A stretch of 40,583 nucleotides of DNA from Thermoplasmatota archaeon (GCA_016936135.1 JAFGPP010000062.1:1-40583); one strand, 5' to 3'. Positions 17,145-26,367 are shown, numbered from the stretch's first letter. A program made the numbers and translations. The notes: generated by a model not told the origin, from the sequence alone.

Positions 17145-17909
17145 ATGTGGGAATACGTTCTGGTTGTTGTCATAATCTTCCTACTACTAATATTATCAGC
17201 ATCAATTAAAATTATGGCTGAGTATCAAAGAATTGTAATTTTTCGATTAGGACGACTTTTAGGCATCAAAGGTCCTGGTCTTGTTTTTATCATTCCAATT
17301 ATTGATAATATAATAAAACTTGATTTACGAACTAGAGTAATTGATGTACCAAAACAAAGAGTGATTACTGAAGATAATGTAACAGTTGATGTTGATGCAG
17401 TTGTTTATTTTAGAATTACAGATCCTCAAAAAGCAGTTGTTGAGGTACAGAGATATGATTTAGCAACTAGCCTTCTTGCGCAGACAACATTAAGGGATGT
17501 TTTAGGACAAAAAACTCTAGATGAACTTCTTTCAAAAAGGGAAGAACTAAATAAAAGCCTTCAAACAATTATTGATCAAGGTACAGATCCCTGGGGAATA
17601 AAAGTATCTAATGTTACAATAAGAGATGTTGCATTACCAGACGAAATGCTCAGAGCAATTGCAAAGCAAGCTGAAGCAGAAAGAGAGAAACGATCAAGAA
17701 TAATAATTGCCGAAGGGGAACTTCAAGCATCAAAGAAAATGTCTGATGCAGCAGAATATTATCAAAAGACTCCGGCTGCTATGCGACTTAGAGAATTGCA
17801 GACTCTTGCAGAAATCGCTAGAGAGAAGAATTTAATAGTTGTCCCAGGTGGAGAAATGGGAAAGATGGCAGGGATTGCTAAAGCAGTAAATAAAAACGTA
17901 GTGGAATGA
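17145..17909 (+). CDS. Stomatin-like SPFH membrane protein (slipin)
   Basis: 254 aa. Residues 2-22 are one hydrophobic membrane segment, followed by the SPFH domain: 'AEYQRIVIFRLGRLLGIKGP', 'LRTRVIDVPKQRVITEDNVT', 'VDAVVYFRITDPQKAVVEV'. A coiled-coil stretch 'LPDEMLRAIAKQAEAEREKR' and 'ASKKMSDAAEYYQKTPAAMR' closes the protein, as in slipins. Such proteins form cage-like oligomers in membrane microdomains. The stop overlaps the next gene, nfeD, by 4 bases (ATGA). The same pair in Pyrococcus includes a protease that cleaves the stomatin C-terminus (established for PH1510/PH1511). Confidence 0.93.
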   Translation: MWEYVLVVVIIFLLLILSASIKIMAEYQRIVIFRLGRLLGIKGPGLVFIIPIIDNIIKLDLRTRVIDVPKQRVITEDNVTVDVDAVVYFRITDPQKAVVEVQRYDLATSLLAQTTLRDVLGQKTLDELLSKREELNKSLQTIIDQGTDPWGIKVSNVTIRDVALPDEMLRAIAKQAEAEREKRSRIIIAEGELQASKKMSDAAEYYQKTPAAMRLRELQTLAEIAREKNLIVVPGGEMGKMAGIAKAVNKNVVE

Positions 17910-19219
17910 AAACAAAACCCTCAATATTAACTATATTATTTCTTTTAATTTTTTCCTTATTTTCTTCAGTCTATGTAAATGCACAGGATACATCTGTATT
18001 ATTAGTCGAACTAACGGGAACTATTGATCAATCAAGTCTTGAAATAATAAAAGAAAGTATCCGCCAAGCCGATAGCATAAATGCAGAAGCACTGATTGTA
18101 ATTTTAGACACTCCCGGAGGAGCGCAACAGCAAACCTTTGATATCGCAGATATTTTCCTTGAAAGCAGCATCCCCATTGTTGGATATGTTTTTCCAAGTG
18201 GATCAACAGCATGGTCTGCTGGAACTTACTTGCTAATTAGCACTCATATCGCAGCTATGGCTAATCATACAATAATGGGGTCTTGTCAACCTGTAGAAAT
18301 TACTTTGGAGGGAACAAAAGTAATTAACGACTCTAAAATAATTAATGCTCTCGTCGAATGGTTAACGGAAAGAGCAAATATTTACAAAAGGAATTCCACT
18401 ATTGTCGAAAAATTTGTAACAGAGAATCTGAATATAAATGCAACACAGGCCTATGATTTGAGAGTAATTGAATATGTATCTAATTCAATTGATGATTTGT
18501 TAAATGATATTGACGGTTTCCAGGTTAAGACATCTGCGGGAAATTTGACTCTAAATACTATAAACGCAAAAAAGATTCAATTTACACCATCATTTGGAAT
18601 TCAAATTCAAAGAATTTTATCAAATCCCATACTATCCTCTATTTTATTAATGATTGGAATTTTAGCATTGGTTTTCGGCATATCTTCACCTGGATTTGGT
18701 GCTGAGGTTTTTGGCGTCATAGCTATTCTTTTATCTTTAGTAGGCTCAGGATTTGCAATTTCAACTCTGAGCATAATCTTTTTAATCATCGGTTGTCTAC
18801 TACTCTTCGTTGAAATATTTGTAACACCTGGCTTTGGCATAATTGGAATAGGTGGTATAATATGTCTTGTGATAGGATCAATATTTCTTATTCCTGTATA
18901 TCCAAACAAGGAATGGTTGATTTCAATGGAATATGTTGAAACGGCAATAGTGATTCTGCTTGCCTTTGTTGTACTAGTGGCAATATTTTTCGGATTTCTA
19001 TTATATAAAATATTGCAGATTAGAAATAAAAAAAAGGTTGTTGGAACATTTTTTGGTGAGCAGGCCAGAACTATTGACAGAATAACTCCAGAAAAACCAG
19101 GATTTATTATTTACAAAGGTGAATATTGGGAGGCAATCTCAGATACAGTTATTGAGCCAAACTCTAAGGTCATTATTGTAGGAAAGGAAGAATCTAGATT
19201 GATTATCAAAAAAAATTGA
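17906..19219 (+). CDS. nfeD: NfeD-type membrane serine protease (stomatin operon partner)
   Basis: 437 aa: signal peptide 1-26; ClpP/crotonase-fold protease ~30-220 with 'VILDTPGGAQQQ' and nucleophile Ser in 'STAWSAGTYLLIS'. The catalytic Lys is probably in 'VINDSKIINALVEW'. Then come four to five membrane helices (~235-365), glycine-rich ('GIGGIICLVIG'), and a C-terminal OB-fold NfeD domain ('VVGTFFGEQARTI...GEYWEAISD'). This is the long, proteolytic form of NfeD, expected to act on the paired stomatin at the membrane. Translation is coupled to the slipin by ATGA overlap. Confidence 0.92.
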   Translation: MKTKPSILTILFLLIFSLFSSVYVNAQDTSVLLVELTGTIDQSSLEIIKESIRQADSINAEALIVILDTPGGAQQQTFDIADIFLESSIPIVGYVFPSGSTAWSAGTYLLISTHIAAMANHTIMGSCQPVEITLEGTKVINDSKIINALVEWLTERANIYKRNSTIVEKFVTENLNINATQAYDLRVIEYVSNSIDDLLNDIDGFQVKTSAGNLTLNTINAKKIQFTPSFGIQIQRILSNPILSSILLMIGILALVFGISSPGFGAEVFGVIAILLSLVGSGFAISTLSIIFLIIGCLLLFVEIFVTPGFGIIGIGGIICLVIGSIFLIPVYPNKEWLISMEYVETAIVILLAFVVLVAIFFGFLLYKILQIRNKKKVVGTFFGEQARTIDRITPEKPGFIIYKGEYWEAISDTVIEPNSKVIIVGKEESRLIIKKN

Positions 19220-19267
19220 TAACCAAACATTAATCAACCCCTTATCTTTTTTCGAAACAGAATCAGT

Positions 19268-20512
19268 ATGACAGATGATATCAAAATTCAGTTTCTCGGT
19301 GGAAGTAGCGAAGTAGGCAGCTCGGCAATGCTTCTGCAAACAAATGAAAATAAATTCCTTTTCGAATATGGGATGAAACCAAGTAAGCCACCAGGGTTTC
19401 CTATGCCTGCCCCGCCAGTTGATTTGGTAATGCTTACTCATGCCCATCTTGATCATTCTGGTATGATTCCTTCATTATGTTCTGAAAGAGATCAGTTTAT
19501 ACTTACAACTCAACTAACAGGTGAAATTAGTAATCTTCTCCACAAGGACACAATTAAAATTGCTAAATCGGAAGGCTATGCCATCCCCTATTCTTCCTCC
19601 GATATCAAAGAGGCTCACAATAGTATTTTTCCTGTAGATAAATTGGATAAGAAATCAATAGGCGATGAAATTGATTTAAAATTTCACTCTGCAGGGCATA
19701 TACCTGGATCACTTATGTTTGAACTCACTTGTTCAAAAAATATTTTGTTTACAGGCGATCTTAATGTTATTGATACCAGACTTGTCAAAGGAACAAAACC
19801 TGTTAAATGTGATATTTTATGCATAGAAGGTACATATGCTGGCAGAGATCATGAAAAAGAAAGGAAAGAGCTGGAAAAAGAATTCAAGGACAAAATTGAA
19901 GAAATTACAGGTAGAGGAGGGGTTGTTGTTCTTCCCGCCTTTGCTGTAGCAAGATCACAGGAAATTGCTATGGTTTTAAAAAACTCGGGATTTAACATTT
20001 GGTACGATGGATTAGGTAGGAAAGTATCAAAGATATTTTTAAAATATCCTAAATATCTCAGATCTGCAGAGGACTTGAAAAAGTCATTGAATAAAATTAA
20101 TTTCATACATTCTGATCACGGGAGAAAATTGGCTTTAGATTCAGAGGTTATTATTACTTCTAGTGGAATGATGGACGGTGGACCAGTTCTAAGTTATATG
20201 AACAAGTTGAAAAATGATTCAAAAAGTGCCGTTATTCTCACGGGTTATCAGGTGCCAGGTACCAACAGTAGATTACTTATGGAGAAAGGAAAGCTAGATT
20301 TTTATGGCGTCGTTCAAGATGTTCAGTGTGATGTACACTATTTTGATTTTTCTGCGCATGCCGGGCACAGTCAACTAATTGATTTTGCCAAAGGCTGTCA
20401 ACCTGAAAAAATTGTTTTGTTTCATAGTGATAACAGGCAGGCACTTGAAACACCCTTAAGTGAAATAGCAGAAGTTTATACTCCTCAAGACGGACAAGTT
20501 ATAAATTTGTAG
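19268..20512 (+). CDS. Beta-CASP RNase of the archaeal CPSF2 type (no KH domains)
   Basis: 414 aa metallo-beta-lactamase/beta-CASP nuclease. Zinc motif 'LTHAHLDHSG' at residues 57-65; 'HSAGHIPGSLMFE' and 'LFTGDLNVID' supply further ligands. Beta-CASP motifs are 'IEGTYAGRDHE' (acid), 'VVLPAFAVARSQE', 'ITSSGMMDGGPVLSYM' and the final His in 'DFSAHAGHSQL'. The motif-1 strand ends 'FLFEYG', Glu where Asp is commoner. There are no N-terminal KH domains, so this is not aCPSF1 (the termination factor) but the shorter COG1236-like group, thought to process or degrade RNA. It sits just upstream of aRF1 on the same strand. Confidence 0.85.
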   Translation: MTDDIKIQFLGGSSEVGSSAMLLQTNENKFLFEYGMKPSKPPGFPMPAPPVDLVMLTHAHLDHSGMIPSLCSERDQFILTTQLTGEISNLLHKDTIKIAKSEGYAIPYSSSDIKEAHNSIFPVDKLDKKSIGDEIDLKFHSAGHIPGSLMFELTCSKNILFTGDLNVIDTRLVKGTKPVKCDILCIEGTYAGRDHEKERKELEKEFKDKIEEITGRGGVVVLPAFAVARSQEIAMVLKNSGFNIWYDGLGRKVSKIFLKYPKYLRSAEDLKKSLNKINFIHSDHGRKLALDSEVIITSSGMMDGGPVLSYMNKLKNDSKSAVILTGYQVPGTNSRLLMEKGKLDFYGVVQDVQCDVHYFDFSAHAGHSQLIDFAKGCQPEKIVLFHSDNRQALETPLSEIAEVYTPQDGQVINL

Positions 20513-20579
20513 CAGGATATTTACGGACACCTTTTTGACAGAATAAATAATTAAATTTGGGATATGAAAGAGGATAAAA

Positions 20580-21827
20580 ATGGCCGAACTTACAGAAAGG
20601 CAAAAATACGATTTAAAACGTAAAATTGAAGAACTTAAGCAATGCAAAGGAAAACATACAGAATTAATTTCGCTTTATGTGCCCCCATCAAAACAAATAT
20701 CGGATGTCAGCAATTATTTGAAAAATGAACAATCTCAGTCACAAAACATAAAATCCAAAACAACGAGGAAAAATGTATTATCCGCTATCGAATCGATATT
20801 AAGTAGACTCAAATATTTTAAGCAACCTCCAGAAAATGGAGTAGTGTTTTTTGTTGGACATAAAAGCATAGGAAGCGATCAAACAGAAATGGTTGCTCAT
20901 GTTATCGAGCCCCCGTTGCCAATTACCACGTATCTTTACAGGTGCGACTCCCTATTTTATGTTGAACCTCTTGAAATAATGTTAAAAGAGAGAGAAATTT
21001 ACGGGCTTCTTCTGATTGACAGAAGGGAATGCACCATTGGTTTGTTAAGGGGCAATAGAACAGAATTATTGAAATATATGACCTCTCAAGTTCCCGGAAA
21101 ACACGGTAGAGGTGGTCAATCACAGCGTCGTTTTGAAAGATTAACTGAGATTGCTGCTCATGAATGGTTTGTAAAATGTGGGGAAAAGGCAAGCGAGATA
21201 TTTCTTGGCGAGGAGAATTTAAAAGGAATTTTAGTGGGAGGTCCGGGACCGACAAAACAATATTTTGTTGATGAAAACTATCTTCACTATGAGATTCAGG
21301 ATAAAATAATCGACCTGTTTGACACTGGATATACAGACGAATTTGGTTTAAAAGAACTAGTTACTACTGCCTCAGGAACAATGGATGAATTGAAAATTGC
21401 AAAAGAAAAAAAGGTAATGAAAAGATTTCTAAAGGAGGTTACTAAATCAGAGGGCAGTCTTGCAATTTATGGTGAAGAGCAAATAAGAAAAGCTCTAGAA
21501 ATGGGAGTAATAGATACTTTGCTATTGTCAGAGCAACTTCGCAGATATAGATTAAAATTAAAATGTTCTACATGTGATTATACTAAAGAAATTACAATAA
21601 ATGAAGATGAATTAGAGACTTTTAACCCCCCAAATTGCTCAAAATGTGATAAATCAACTCTGATGGAAATTGTTGAAAAAGTTGACCTAATTGATGAACT
21701 TTCTGATAAGGCAGATAAAACTGGAGGCAAGGTCATAATTATCTCAATTGACAGTGAAGAAGGCGATTCTTTATTTTCTGCTTTTAACGGGATTGCAGGG
21801 ATAGCTAGATACCCAGTTGAACTATAA
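20580..21827 (+). CDS. prf1: Peptide chain release factor aRF1
   Basis: 415 aa, normal length. The stop-codon decoding motif NIKS is at residues 56-59 and 'YRCDSLF' (YxCxxxF) at ~120-126. The catalytic GGQ is at 178-180 in 'GKHGRGGQSQRRFERL'. The C-terminal domain has a four-Cys knuckle 'CSTCDY...CSKCDK' (minidomain). It recognises all three stop codons and triggers peptidyl-tRNA hydrolysis with aRF3/EF1A-type GTPases. All recognition residues are conventional, which matters for the in-frame TAA in nrdD: nothing here suggests stop-codon reassignment. Confidence 0.96.
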   Translation: MAELTERQKYDLKRKIEELKQCKGKHTELISLYVPPSKQISDVSNYLKNEQSQSQNIKSKTTRKNVLSAIESILSRLKYFKQPPENGVVFFVGHKSIGSDQTEMVAHVIEPPLPITTYLYRCDSLFYVEPLEIMLKEREIYGLLLIDRRECTIGLLRGNRTELLKYMTSQVPGKHGRGGQSQRRFERLTEIAAHEWFVKCGEKASEIFLGEENLKGILVGGPGPTKQYFVDENYLHYEIQDKIIDLFDTGYTDEFGLKELVTTASGTMDELKIAKEKKVMKRFLKEVTKSEGSLAIYGEEQIRKALEMGVIDTLLLSEQLRRYRLKLKCSTCDYTKEITINEDELETFNPPNCSKCDKSTLMEIVEKVDLIDELSDKADKTGGKVIIISIDSEEGDSLFSAFNGIAGIARYPVEL

Positions 21828-21908
21828 AATAATTTTTTAAAAAATATAAAAAAATATTACTTTGGATTATTTCTTAATTTATCCAAAAAATCATTTTTCT
21901 CCTGTTGG

Positions 21909-21938
21909 AATAGATATAAACCGATGGTTTTATAAACG
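21909..21938 (+). promoter_or_regulatory. Putative promoter of the OPT transporter
   Basis: Two AT-box candidates, 'gatataaacc' and 'gttttataaacg', lie 30-60 bases upstream of the ATG at 21971. The second would place a start site about 21955-21962 and leave a leader of only ~10-15 bases. The preceding 80 bases hold a 'ttttttaaaaaa' palindrome with A/T runs that could end aRF1 transcription; there is no ORF. Confidence 0.4.
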
Positions 21939-21970
21939 TGTAAATATATTATTAAGTTTGGTATTATATT

Positions 21971-24052
21971 ATGTCATCCAGAGAAGACTTTCAATCTTTT
22001 ATACCAGCGACCAAGACCATCCCAGAATTAACGATTAAGGCTGTTTTGGTGGGTGCTCTACTTGCTATTATTTTAGGCTCTGCAAATGCTTACCTTGGAT
22101 TATATGCAGGAATGACTGTTTCTGCTGTTATTCCTGGTGCCGTAATGGCATTTGCTCTTTTAAGACCGTTAAAGGGATCCATTTTAGAGGTAAATATTGG
22201 AATGATGGGTGCAGCGGCTGGAGAGGCGTTAGCAGCAGGTGTTATTTTTACCATTCCCGCCATGGTTTTGCTGGGAACTTGGTCTGAAATACATTACTTT
22301 GAAACAACAATAATTGCTTTACTTGGAGGAATACTGGGTGTTTTATGGATGATTCCTTTAAGAAGGGCGTTGATTATCAAAACTGATTTACCTTTCCCGG
22401 AGGGGGTTGCAGTTGCAGCAGTCCTGACCACTACAGTGGGAGAGGACGGACATAAAAAAACAAAAAAGAAAAAGGATTCCGGCGGCGTAAGCGGTATATG
22501 GCTTATGATTGGAGTCATAATAGCAGGATTTTTTAAATTTGGCCAGACCTCATTAAAGATATTTAGCGGGGCAATACACCATATATTAGATATTGGTAAG
22601 TTTAATATAGGTGGGGGAGAAAAATCTGGATATTTGTACGGAGGTCTTGCTACATCACCTGCTCTTTTGGGAGTAGGGTGGATTATTGGTCCCAAAATTT
22701 CATCTTTTGTTTTTGTTGGAGGATTATTAGGCTGGGTTATACTTGCACCCCTTATAGCACTTGCAACCGGTTTGCCTGTCCCAGGTGCAGATCCCAGTCT
22801 AACTGTTTTAGAGGCAAAACAACAAATCGCTGACGCCTTTGCTTTCGGAAATGGAAATTTTGATATGGGAAGCATGATTTGGGGTTTTTACCAAATATGG
22901 GGCAGCTACATCAGATACATTGGTGTAGGTGCAATGGTTGTCGGCGGATTGTATACAATTTTTAAACTAAGAGCAAATCTTGCAGCAGGCATTAAGGAGG
23001 CAATTGCAGGCTTAACGGGAGGTCAAATTTCTGCAAAAAAGAGAACTGATCAGGATTTAAACTTTAAATTTGTTTTTTTAACCATTGGTGCACTAATAAT
23101 ACCCGTATTTCTGGTTTATGCCTGGATATCTGAAAATTATCTTGTATCTGGAATAATGGCAATATTTGCAATATTATTTGCATTTGTTGCAAGCGCTATT
23201 GCCGGTTATATGGCAGGATTGCTGGGTTCATCTAATAATCCAATCTCTGGTGTTACAGTGTCAGTTCTTTTAATAACATCACTCATTCTACTTGGTTTCG
23301 GCTTATCTGGTGATTTAGGTGCTTATGGTGTTGCTATTTTGATAGCAGCTGTTATCTGTTGCGCGGCAGCAATATCTGGAGACGTTCTACAATCAATGAC
23401 TTGCGGTCAAATGATCGGTGCTACCCCTAAAAATCAACAAATTGCTGAAATAATTGGAGTAATTGCAGCAGCACCAATTCTGGCGTTGATTGTATCTGCT
23501 CTTGATCAGGCTTATAAAATAGGAAGTACCGATTTACCCGCACCGCAGGCATTTCTAATGTCTGGGATAGTTAAAGGAGTATTGGGGGGAGACATGGTTT
23601 GGCCATTTGTTCTTGCGGGAATGGTTTTAGCTTTTGTTTTAATTTTAATTGATCTTCCGGTTTTACCTGTGGCAATCGGTATATACCTCCCTTTTACTCT
23701 AAGCGTACCAATATTTTTGGGCGGTATTGTACGACATGTCACAAATGGTTTTATTTCCAAGAAATTTGGTAGCGCTCAAGAAGAAGAGATAAGCGAATGG
23801 GAGCTAGCAATAAAACAAACAGATGTCAAACCTAAAGAAAAGATTATAAGAACAGGTCTTCTTCTTACTGCGGGATTAATTGCAGGTGAGGCTTTAATGG
23901 GTGTAATTGTCGCTTTCCTGATAATCGGCGGTATTAATCTAGCGATATTTGATTTCGCCCCAATAGTTCCAGCGATGCTAATCTTCATATTCATTGCTAT
24001 CCTGCTATGGTATATCCCATTGAGGGAAATATTTGCTAATAAACAAAAGTGA
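21971..24052 (+). CDS. OPT-family oligopeptide transporter
   Basis: 693 aa with about 15-16 hydrophobic helices. The N-terminus 'PELTIKAVLVGALLAIILGS' with 'NAYLGLYAGMTVSAVIPGAV' is the classic prokaryotic OPT (TIGR00733/COG1297) signature. Further on are 'LPFPEGVAVAAVL' and 'SSNNPISGVTVSVLL' repeats, and 'GATPKNQQIAEIIGV'. Charged cytosolic loops occur at ~150-165 ('KKTKKKKDSGG') and ~600-625. OPT proteins are proton-coupled importers of short peptides or metal chelates; the substrate here is unknown. The stop overlaps the downstream PqqD-like ORF by 20 bases, so the two are probably co-expressed. Confidence 0.92.
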   Translation: MSSREDFQSFIPATKTIPELTIKAVLVGALLAIILGSANAYLGLYAGMTVSAVIPGAVMAFALLRPLKGSILEVNIGMMGAAAGEALAAGVIFTIPAMVLLGTWSEIHYFETTIIALLGGILGVLWMIPLRRALIIKTDLPFPEGVAVAAVLTTTVGEDGHKKTKKKKDSGGVSGIWLMIGVIIAGFFKFGQTSLKIFSGAIHHILDIGKFNIGGGEKSGYLYGGLATSPALLGVGWIIGPKISSFVFVGGLLGWVILAPLIALATGLPVPGADPSLTVLEAKQQIADAFAFGNGNFDMGSMIWGFYQIWGSYIRYIGVGAMVVGGLYTIFKLRANLAAGIKEAIAGLTGGQISAKKRTDQDLNFKFVFLTIGALIIPVFLVYAWISENYLVSGIMAIFAILFAFVASAIAGYMAGLLGSSNNPISGVTVSVLLITSLILLGFGLSGDLGAYGVAILIAAVICCAAAISGDVLQSMTCGQMIGATPKNQQIAEIIGVIAAAPILALIVSALDQAYKIGSTDLPAPQAFLMSGIVKGVLGGDMVWPFVLAGMVLAFVLILIDLPVLPVAIGIYLPFTLSVPIFLGGIVRHVTNGFISKKFGSAQEEEISEWELAIKQTDVKPKEKIIRTGLLLTAGLIAGEALMGVIVAFLIIGGINLAIFDFAPIVPAMLIFIFIAILLWYIPLREIFANKQK

Positions 24053-24392
24053 AAAATATAGATTACCAACCCGCGAAGAAATGCTATCATACAATCCCAA
24101 GCGTGGCGATTTTGAATGGTCGGTTAATAGCGAGGGTTTAATTGAAATAAAAGTTCAAAAATTCAAAAGTAAAACAGGTAATTCGCTATGTAAACTAATC
24201 AAAAAAGACCCCTATTTTACGGCCAAATTTGATATAGTAGGCTCGATTGTGTGGAAAAATTGCGATGGTAAAAAAAAGGTAGGTGACATATTAAAAATAT
24301 TACAAAAAGAATTACCAAATGAAAAAAACATAGATCAGAGATTATTTTTGTTTATTCAGCAATTGAGAAATTTAAATTATATCCTTTACTAA
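24033..24392 (+). CDS. PqqD-like small protein coupled to OPT transporter
   Basis: 119 aa from a TTG at 24033, chosen because 'gaggg' lies ~6 bases upstream; an ATG at 24081 is the alternative. The region 'DIVGSIVWKNCDGKKKVGDI' followed by a helical 'LQKELPNEKNIDQRLFLFIQ' matches the PqqD fold (winged helix). PqqD domains are RiPP-recognition/peptide chaperone modules partnering radical SAM enzymes, but free PqqD-like proteins without such partners occur. No precursor peptide or radical SAM peptide-modifying gene is visible here. Association with a peptide transporter is suggestive only. Confidence 0.68.
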   Translation: MLINKSEKYRLPTREEMLSYNPKRGDFEWSVNSEGLIEIKVQKFKSKTGNSLCKLIKKDPYFTAKFDIVGSIVWKNCDGKKKVGDILKILQKELPNEKNIDQRLFLFIQQLRNLNYILY

Positions 24393-25058
24393 TTACTCCA
24401 AGTGTCCCTTTTTTACAATCAGTGTACCATTGTCCCGGTGCCAAATTTTTTCTATTTCATCTAAAACAAGTTTCCTATTAAAATTAGGACCGTCAATTAC
24501 CAGGGTTTCAAATTCTCCTCCTTCGCCTGCAATACTTATGGCAAACTTTCTATTTAGTTCTACCAACTCTTCTAATGTTTTATGGTCCAATGTTCTGCCA
24601 AGCCACGATTCGTCAAATCCATTGGCATATATGCCAACGATTTTTATTATAAAACCCGCATCTATCTGATCCTTGATTAACATTTTTTGATTTTTATGCC
24701 AAAGGGGAGTGTATGAATTAATGCCGAGTTCATGACAGATTCTTTCGATTCTCGTACGTTGATATTCTGAGGCTATCGCTCCACTGATGACCCCATCTAT
24801 GGGAATTGAGCCTAAAAGATTCCTAAGATCGTTTAACTCATCTTCTTTTTCTCCTTTGGTCTGCATTCTTAAAAGCGGAATACCTATTGCAATCGATAGT
24901 AATTTTGTAAGATGGATATTTACTGAATGAAACATCCATGAGTCCTTTTTTTCCGGAAACATAGCAATCAAATGAGTTATATTCCAGCCCCACTGCTTTG
25001 CAATATAAACGGCAAAAACGGAATCTTTGCCACCTGAAAATAATGCAGCAACTTTCAT
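24393..25058 (-). CDS. dph6: Diphthine--ammonia ligase (Dph6-like ATP pyrophosphatase)
   Basis: 221 aa. PP-loop 'ALFSGGKDSVFAVYIAKQWG' at the N-terminus, 'FHSVNIHLTKLLSIAIGIPL' and 'DGVISGAIASEYQRTRIERI', then 'GLNSYTPLW'-type region and 'ISIAGEGGEFETLVIDGP', all diagnostic of the MJ0570/Dph6 family. It performs the last, amidating step making diphthamide on EF-2 in archaea. Dph2/Dph5 are not in the window. It is convergent with the PqqD-like gene, whose stop is immediately adjacent, and divergent from the MTAP-like gene. Confidence 0.9.
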   Translation of the reverse strand: MKVAALFSGGKDSVFAVYIAKQWGWNITHLIAMFPEKKDSWMFHSVNIHLTKLLSIAIGIPLLRMQTKGEKEDELNDLRNLLGSIPIDGVISGAIASEYQRTRIERICHELGINSYTPLWHKNQKMLIKDQIDAGFIIKIVGIYANGFDESWLGRTLDHKTLEELVELNRKFAISIAGEGGEFETLVIDGPNFNRKLVLDEIEKIWHRDNGTLIVKKGHLE

Positions 25059-25142
25059 GAGGAGAGTTATGGCTTTATAGGGCTAAACGTTTTCTGTGTG
25101 TATGTTTGTAAATTTTATTGCCCTTTGCGATGGTGGTTTGTA

Positions 25143-25907
25143 TTGAAAATCGGGATAATATGCGGGCATGAAATGCCCGCCCTTATAAAAAATCCAGAGT
25201 CATTGTCAGTTGAAACTCCTTATGACAAAGTTAAAGTAAAAATCTCAAAAAATTATGGGCATGACTTGTTTTTTATAAATAGACATGGTGAAAATGGAAA
25301 TATCCCCCCTCATAAAATAAATTATCATTCAAATATTCAGGCTTTTAATTCTTGTCATATTGACTGTATTTTTTCAGTCGGTACCGTTGGATCAATGAAG
25401 ACGAAAATAAAGCCTAGCGATTTTGTAATTCCACACGATTTTGTTGATAACACTAAATTAAGAAAACCATCTTTTTTTGATGATTCAAGAGTACACGTCG
25501 ATATGTCTTCTCCCTTTTGCCCTGCCCTTAGAGAACTTCTTATTTCAAAATGCAAAGAAATTAAAAAAATAGTCATCCACTCAAATGGGGTATACCTCTG
25601 TACAGAGGGGCCAAGATTAGAAACTGTATCAGAAATTAAAATATTTTCTCAAGTGGCAGACATTGTTGGGATGACAAATGTTCCAGAAGTAATTCTTGCA
25701 CGAGAGGTAGGTATCTGCTATGCATCTTTATGCGTTGTGTGTAACATGGCAGCAGGACTTCAGAATCGTCTAGCGGCAAATGAAATATCGTCTGTATATG
25801 GCAAGTTGGAACCTATAGTATCTGAGGTTTTAGAAAATGCTATCAAATCGATAAATGAGAAAAAGGACTGCAATTGTAGAAAAATTGTTTCGGAGGCATC
25901 TATCTGA
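25143..25907 (+). CDS. MTAP/PNP-family nucleoside phosphorylase
   Basis: About 254 aa from a TTG at 25143 giving 'MKIGIICGHEMPALIK', which fits the family start; the track uses a GTG 15 codons earlier that adds an atypical 'YVCKFYCPLRWWF'. The phosphate-binding and purine-site blocks are visible: 'FSVGTVGSMKTKIKPSDFVI', 'CTEGPRLETVSEIKIF', 'DIVGMTNVPEVILAREVGIC'. The 'VCNMAAGL' near the end is the usual specificity region. It would phosphorolyse 5'-methylthioadenosine, methylthioinosine or another 6-oxopurine nucleoside; the exact base cannot be set by eye. The stop TGA overlaps the probable CTG start of archease. Confidence 0.8.
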   Translation: MKIGIICGHEMPALIKNPESLSVETPYDKVKVKISKNYGHDLFFINRHGENGNIPPHKINYHSNIQAFNSCHIDCIFSVGTVGSMKTKIKPSDFVIPHDFVDNTKLRKPSFFDDSRVHVDMSSPFCPALRELLISKCKEIKKIVIHSNGVYLCTEGPRLETVSEIKIFSQVADIVGMTNVPEVILAREVGICYASLCVVCNMAAGLQNRLAANEISSVYGKLEPIVSEVLENAIKSINEKKDCNCRKIVSEASI

Positions 25908-26320
25908 AGGAATATGAAATAATTGAACACACTGCAGATATTGGTGTTAAAGCATTTGGTAAATCACTTTCAGAAGCTTTTGCAAATGCAGCAAAGGCAA
26001 TGTTTGACATAATTGCTGATAATTCTGAAATCGAATCTGTTGGTGAATACGAAATCCAGTTGGAAGCAAATGATTTGGAGCAGTTGCTTGTAGATTGGTT
26101 GGGAGAGCTGCTTTTTTTAAATACAGCAAAAAATTTGGTCTTTAATTTTTTTAATGTTATCTTGGATGATAAAAAATTCAGACTTACAGCCCACGTGTTT
26201 GGCGAAAAATTCGACATATCAAAACATAAAATTGGTATGGAAATTAAAGCGGTAACTTACCATATTCTCGAGGTTAGAAATAAACATCCATACCATGTAC
26301 AAGTTTTGTTCGATATTTAA
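25904..26320 (+). CDS. Archease (tRNA ligase RtcB activator), probable CTG start
   Basis: About 138 aa. The track shows only residues from an internal ATG at 26000, but the same frame upstream encodes the conserved start 'KEYEIIEHTADIGVKAFG', the archease signature with metal-binding His/Asp. Between the in-frame stop TAG at 25877 and this block there is no ATG, GTG or TTG. The only near-start codon is CTG at 25904, with 'ggagg' at 25892-25896, 7 bases upstream, and overlapping the TGA of the upstream gene (CTGA). The C-terminal 'GMEIKAVTYHILEV' is also typical. Archease speeds guanylylation of the RtcB tRNA ligase, linking it in role to EndA at 5.5 kb; rtcB is not in the window. Confidence 0.87.
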   Translation: MKEYEIIEHTADIGVKAFGKSLSEAFANAAKAMFDIIADNSEIESVGEYEIQLEANDLEQLLVDWLGELLFLNTAKNLVFNFFNVILDDKKFRLTAHVFGEKFDISKHKIGMEIKAVTYHILEVRNKHPYHVQVLFDI

Positions 26321-26367
26321 TTAATTCATTAACTTATCATTTATTTCTGATTTTCTGTACTGTTAAA

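Noticed and set aside
22294-22875. 193-aa minus-strand ORF within the OPT gene
   Set aside because: Shadow frame; Pro/Ile/Lys pattern reflects the complement of membrane-helix codons, and the OPT reading is certain.
26000-26320. Archease starting at the ATG used in the ORF track
   Set aside because: It would remove the conserved N-terminal HTADIG block, which is encoded in frame just upstream.
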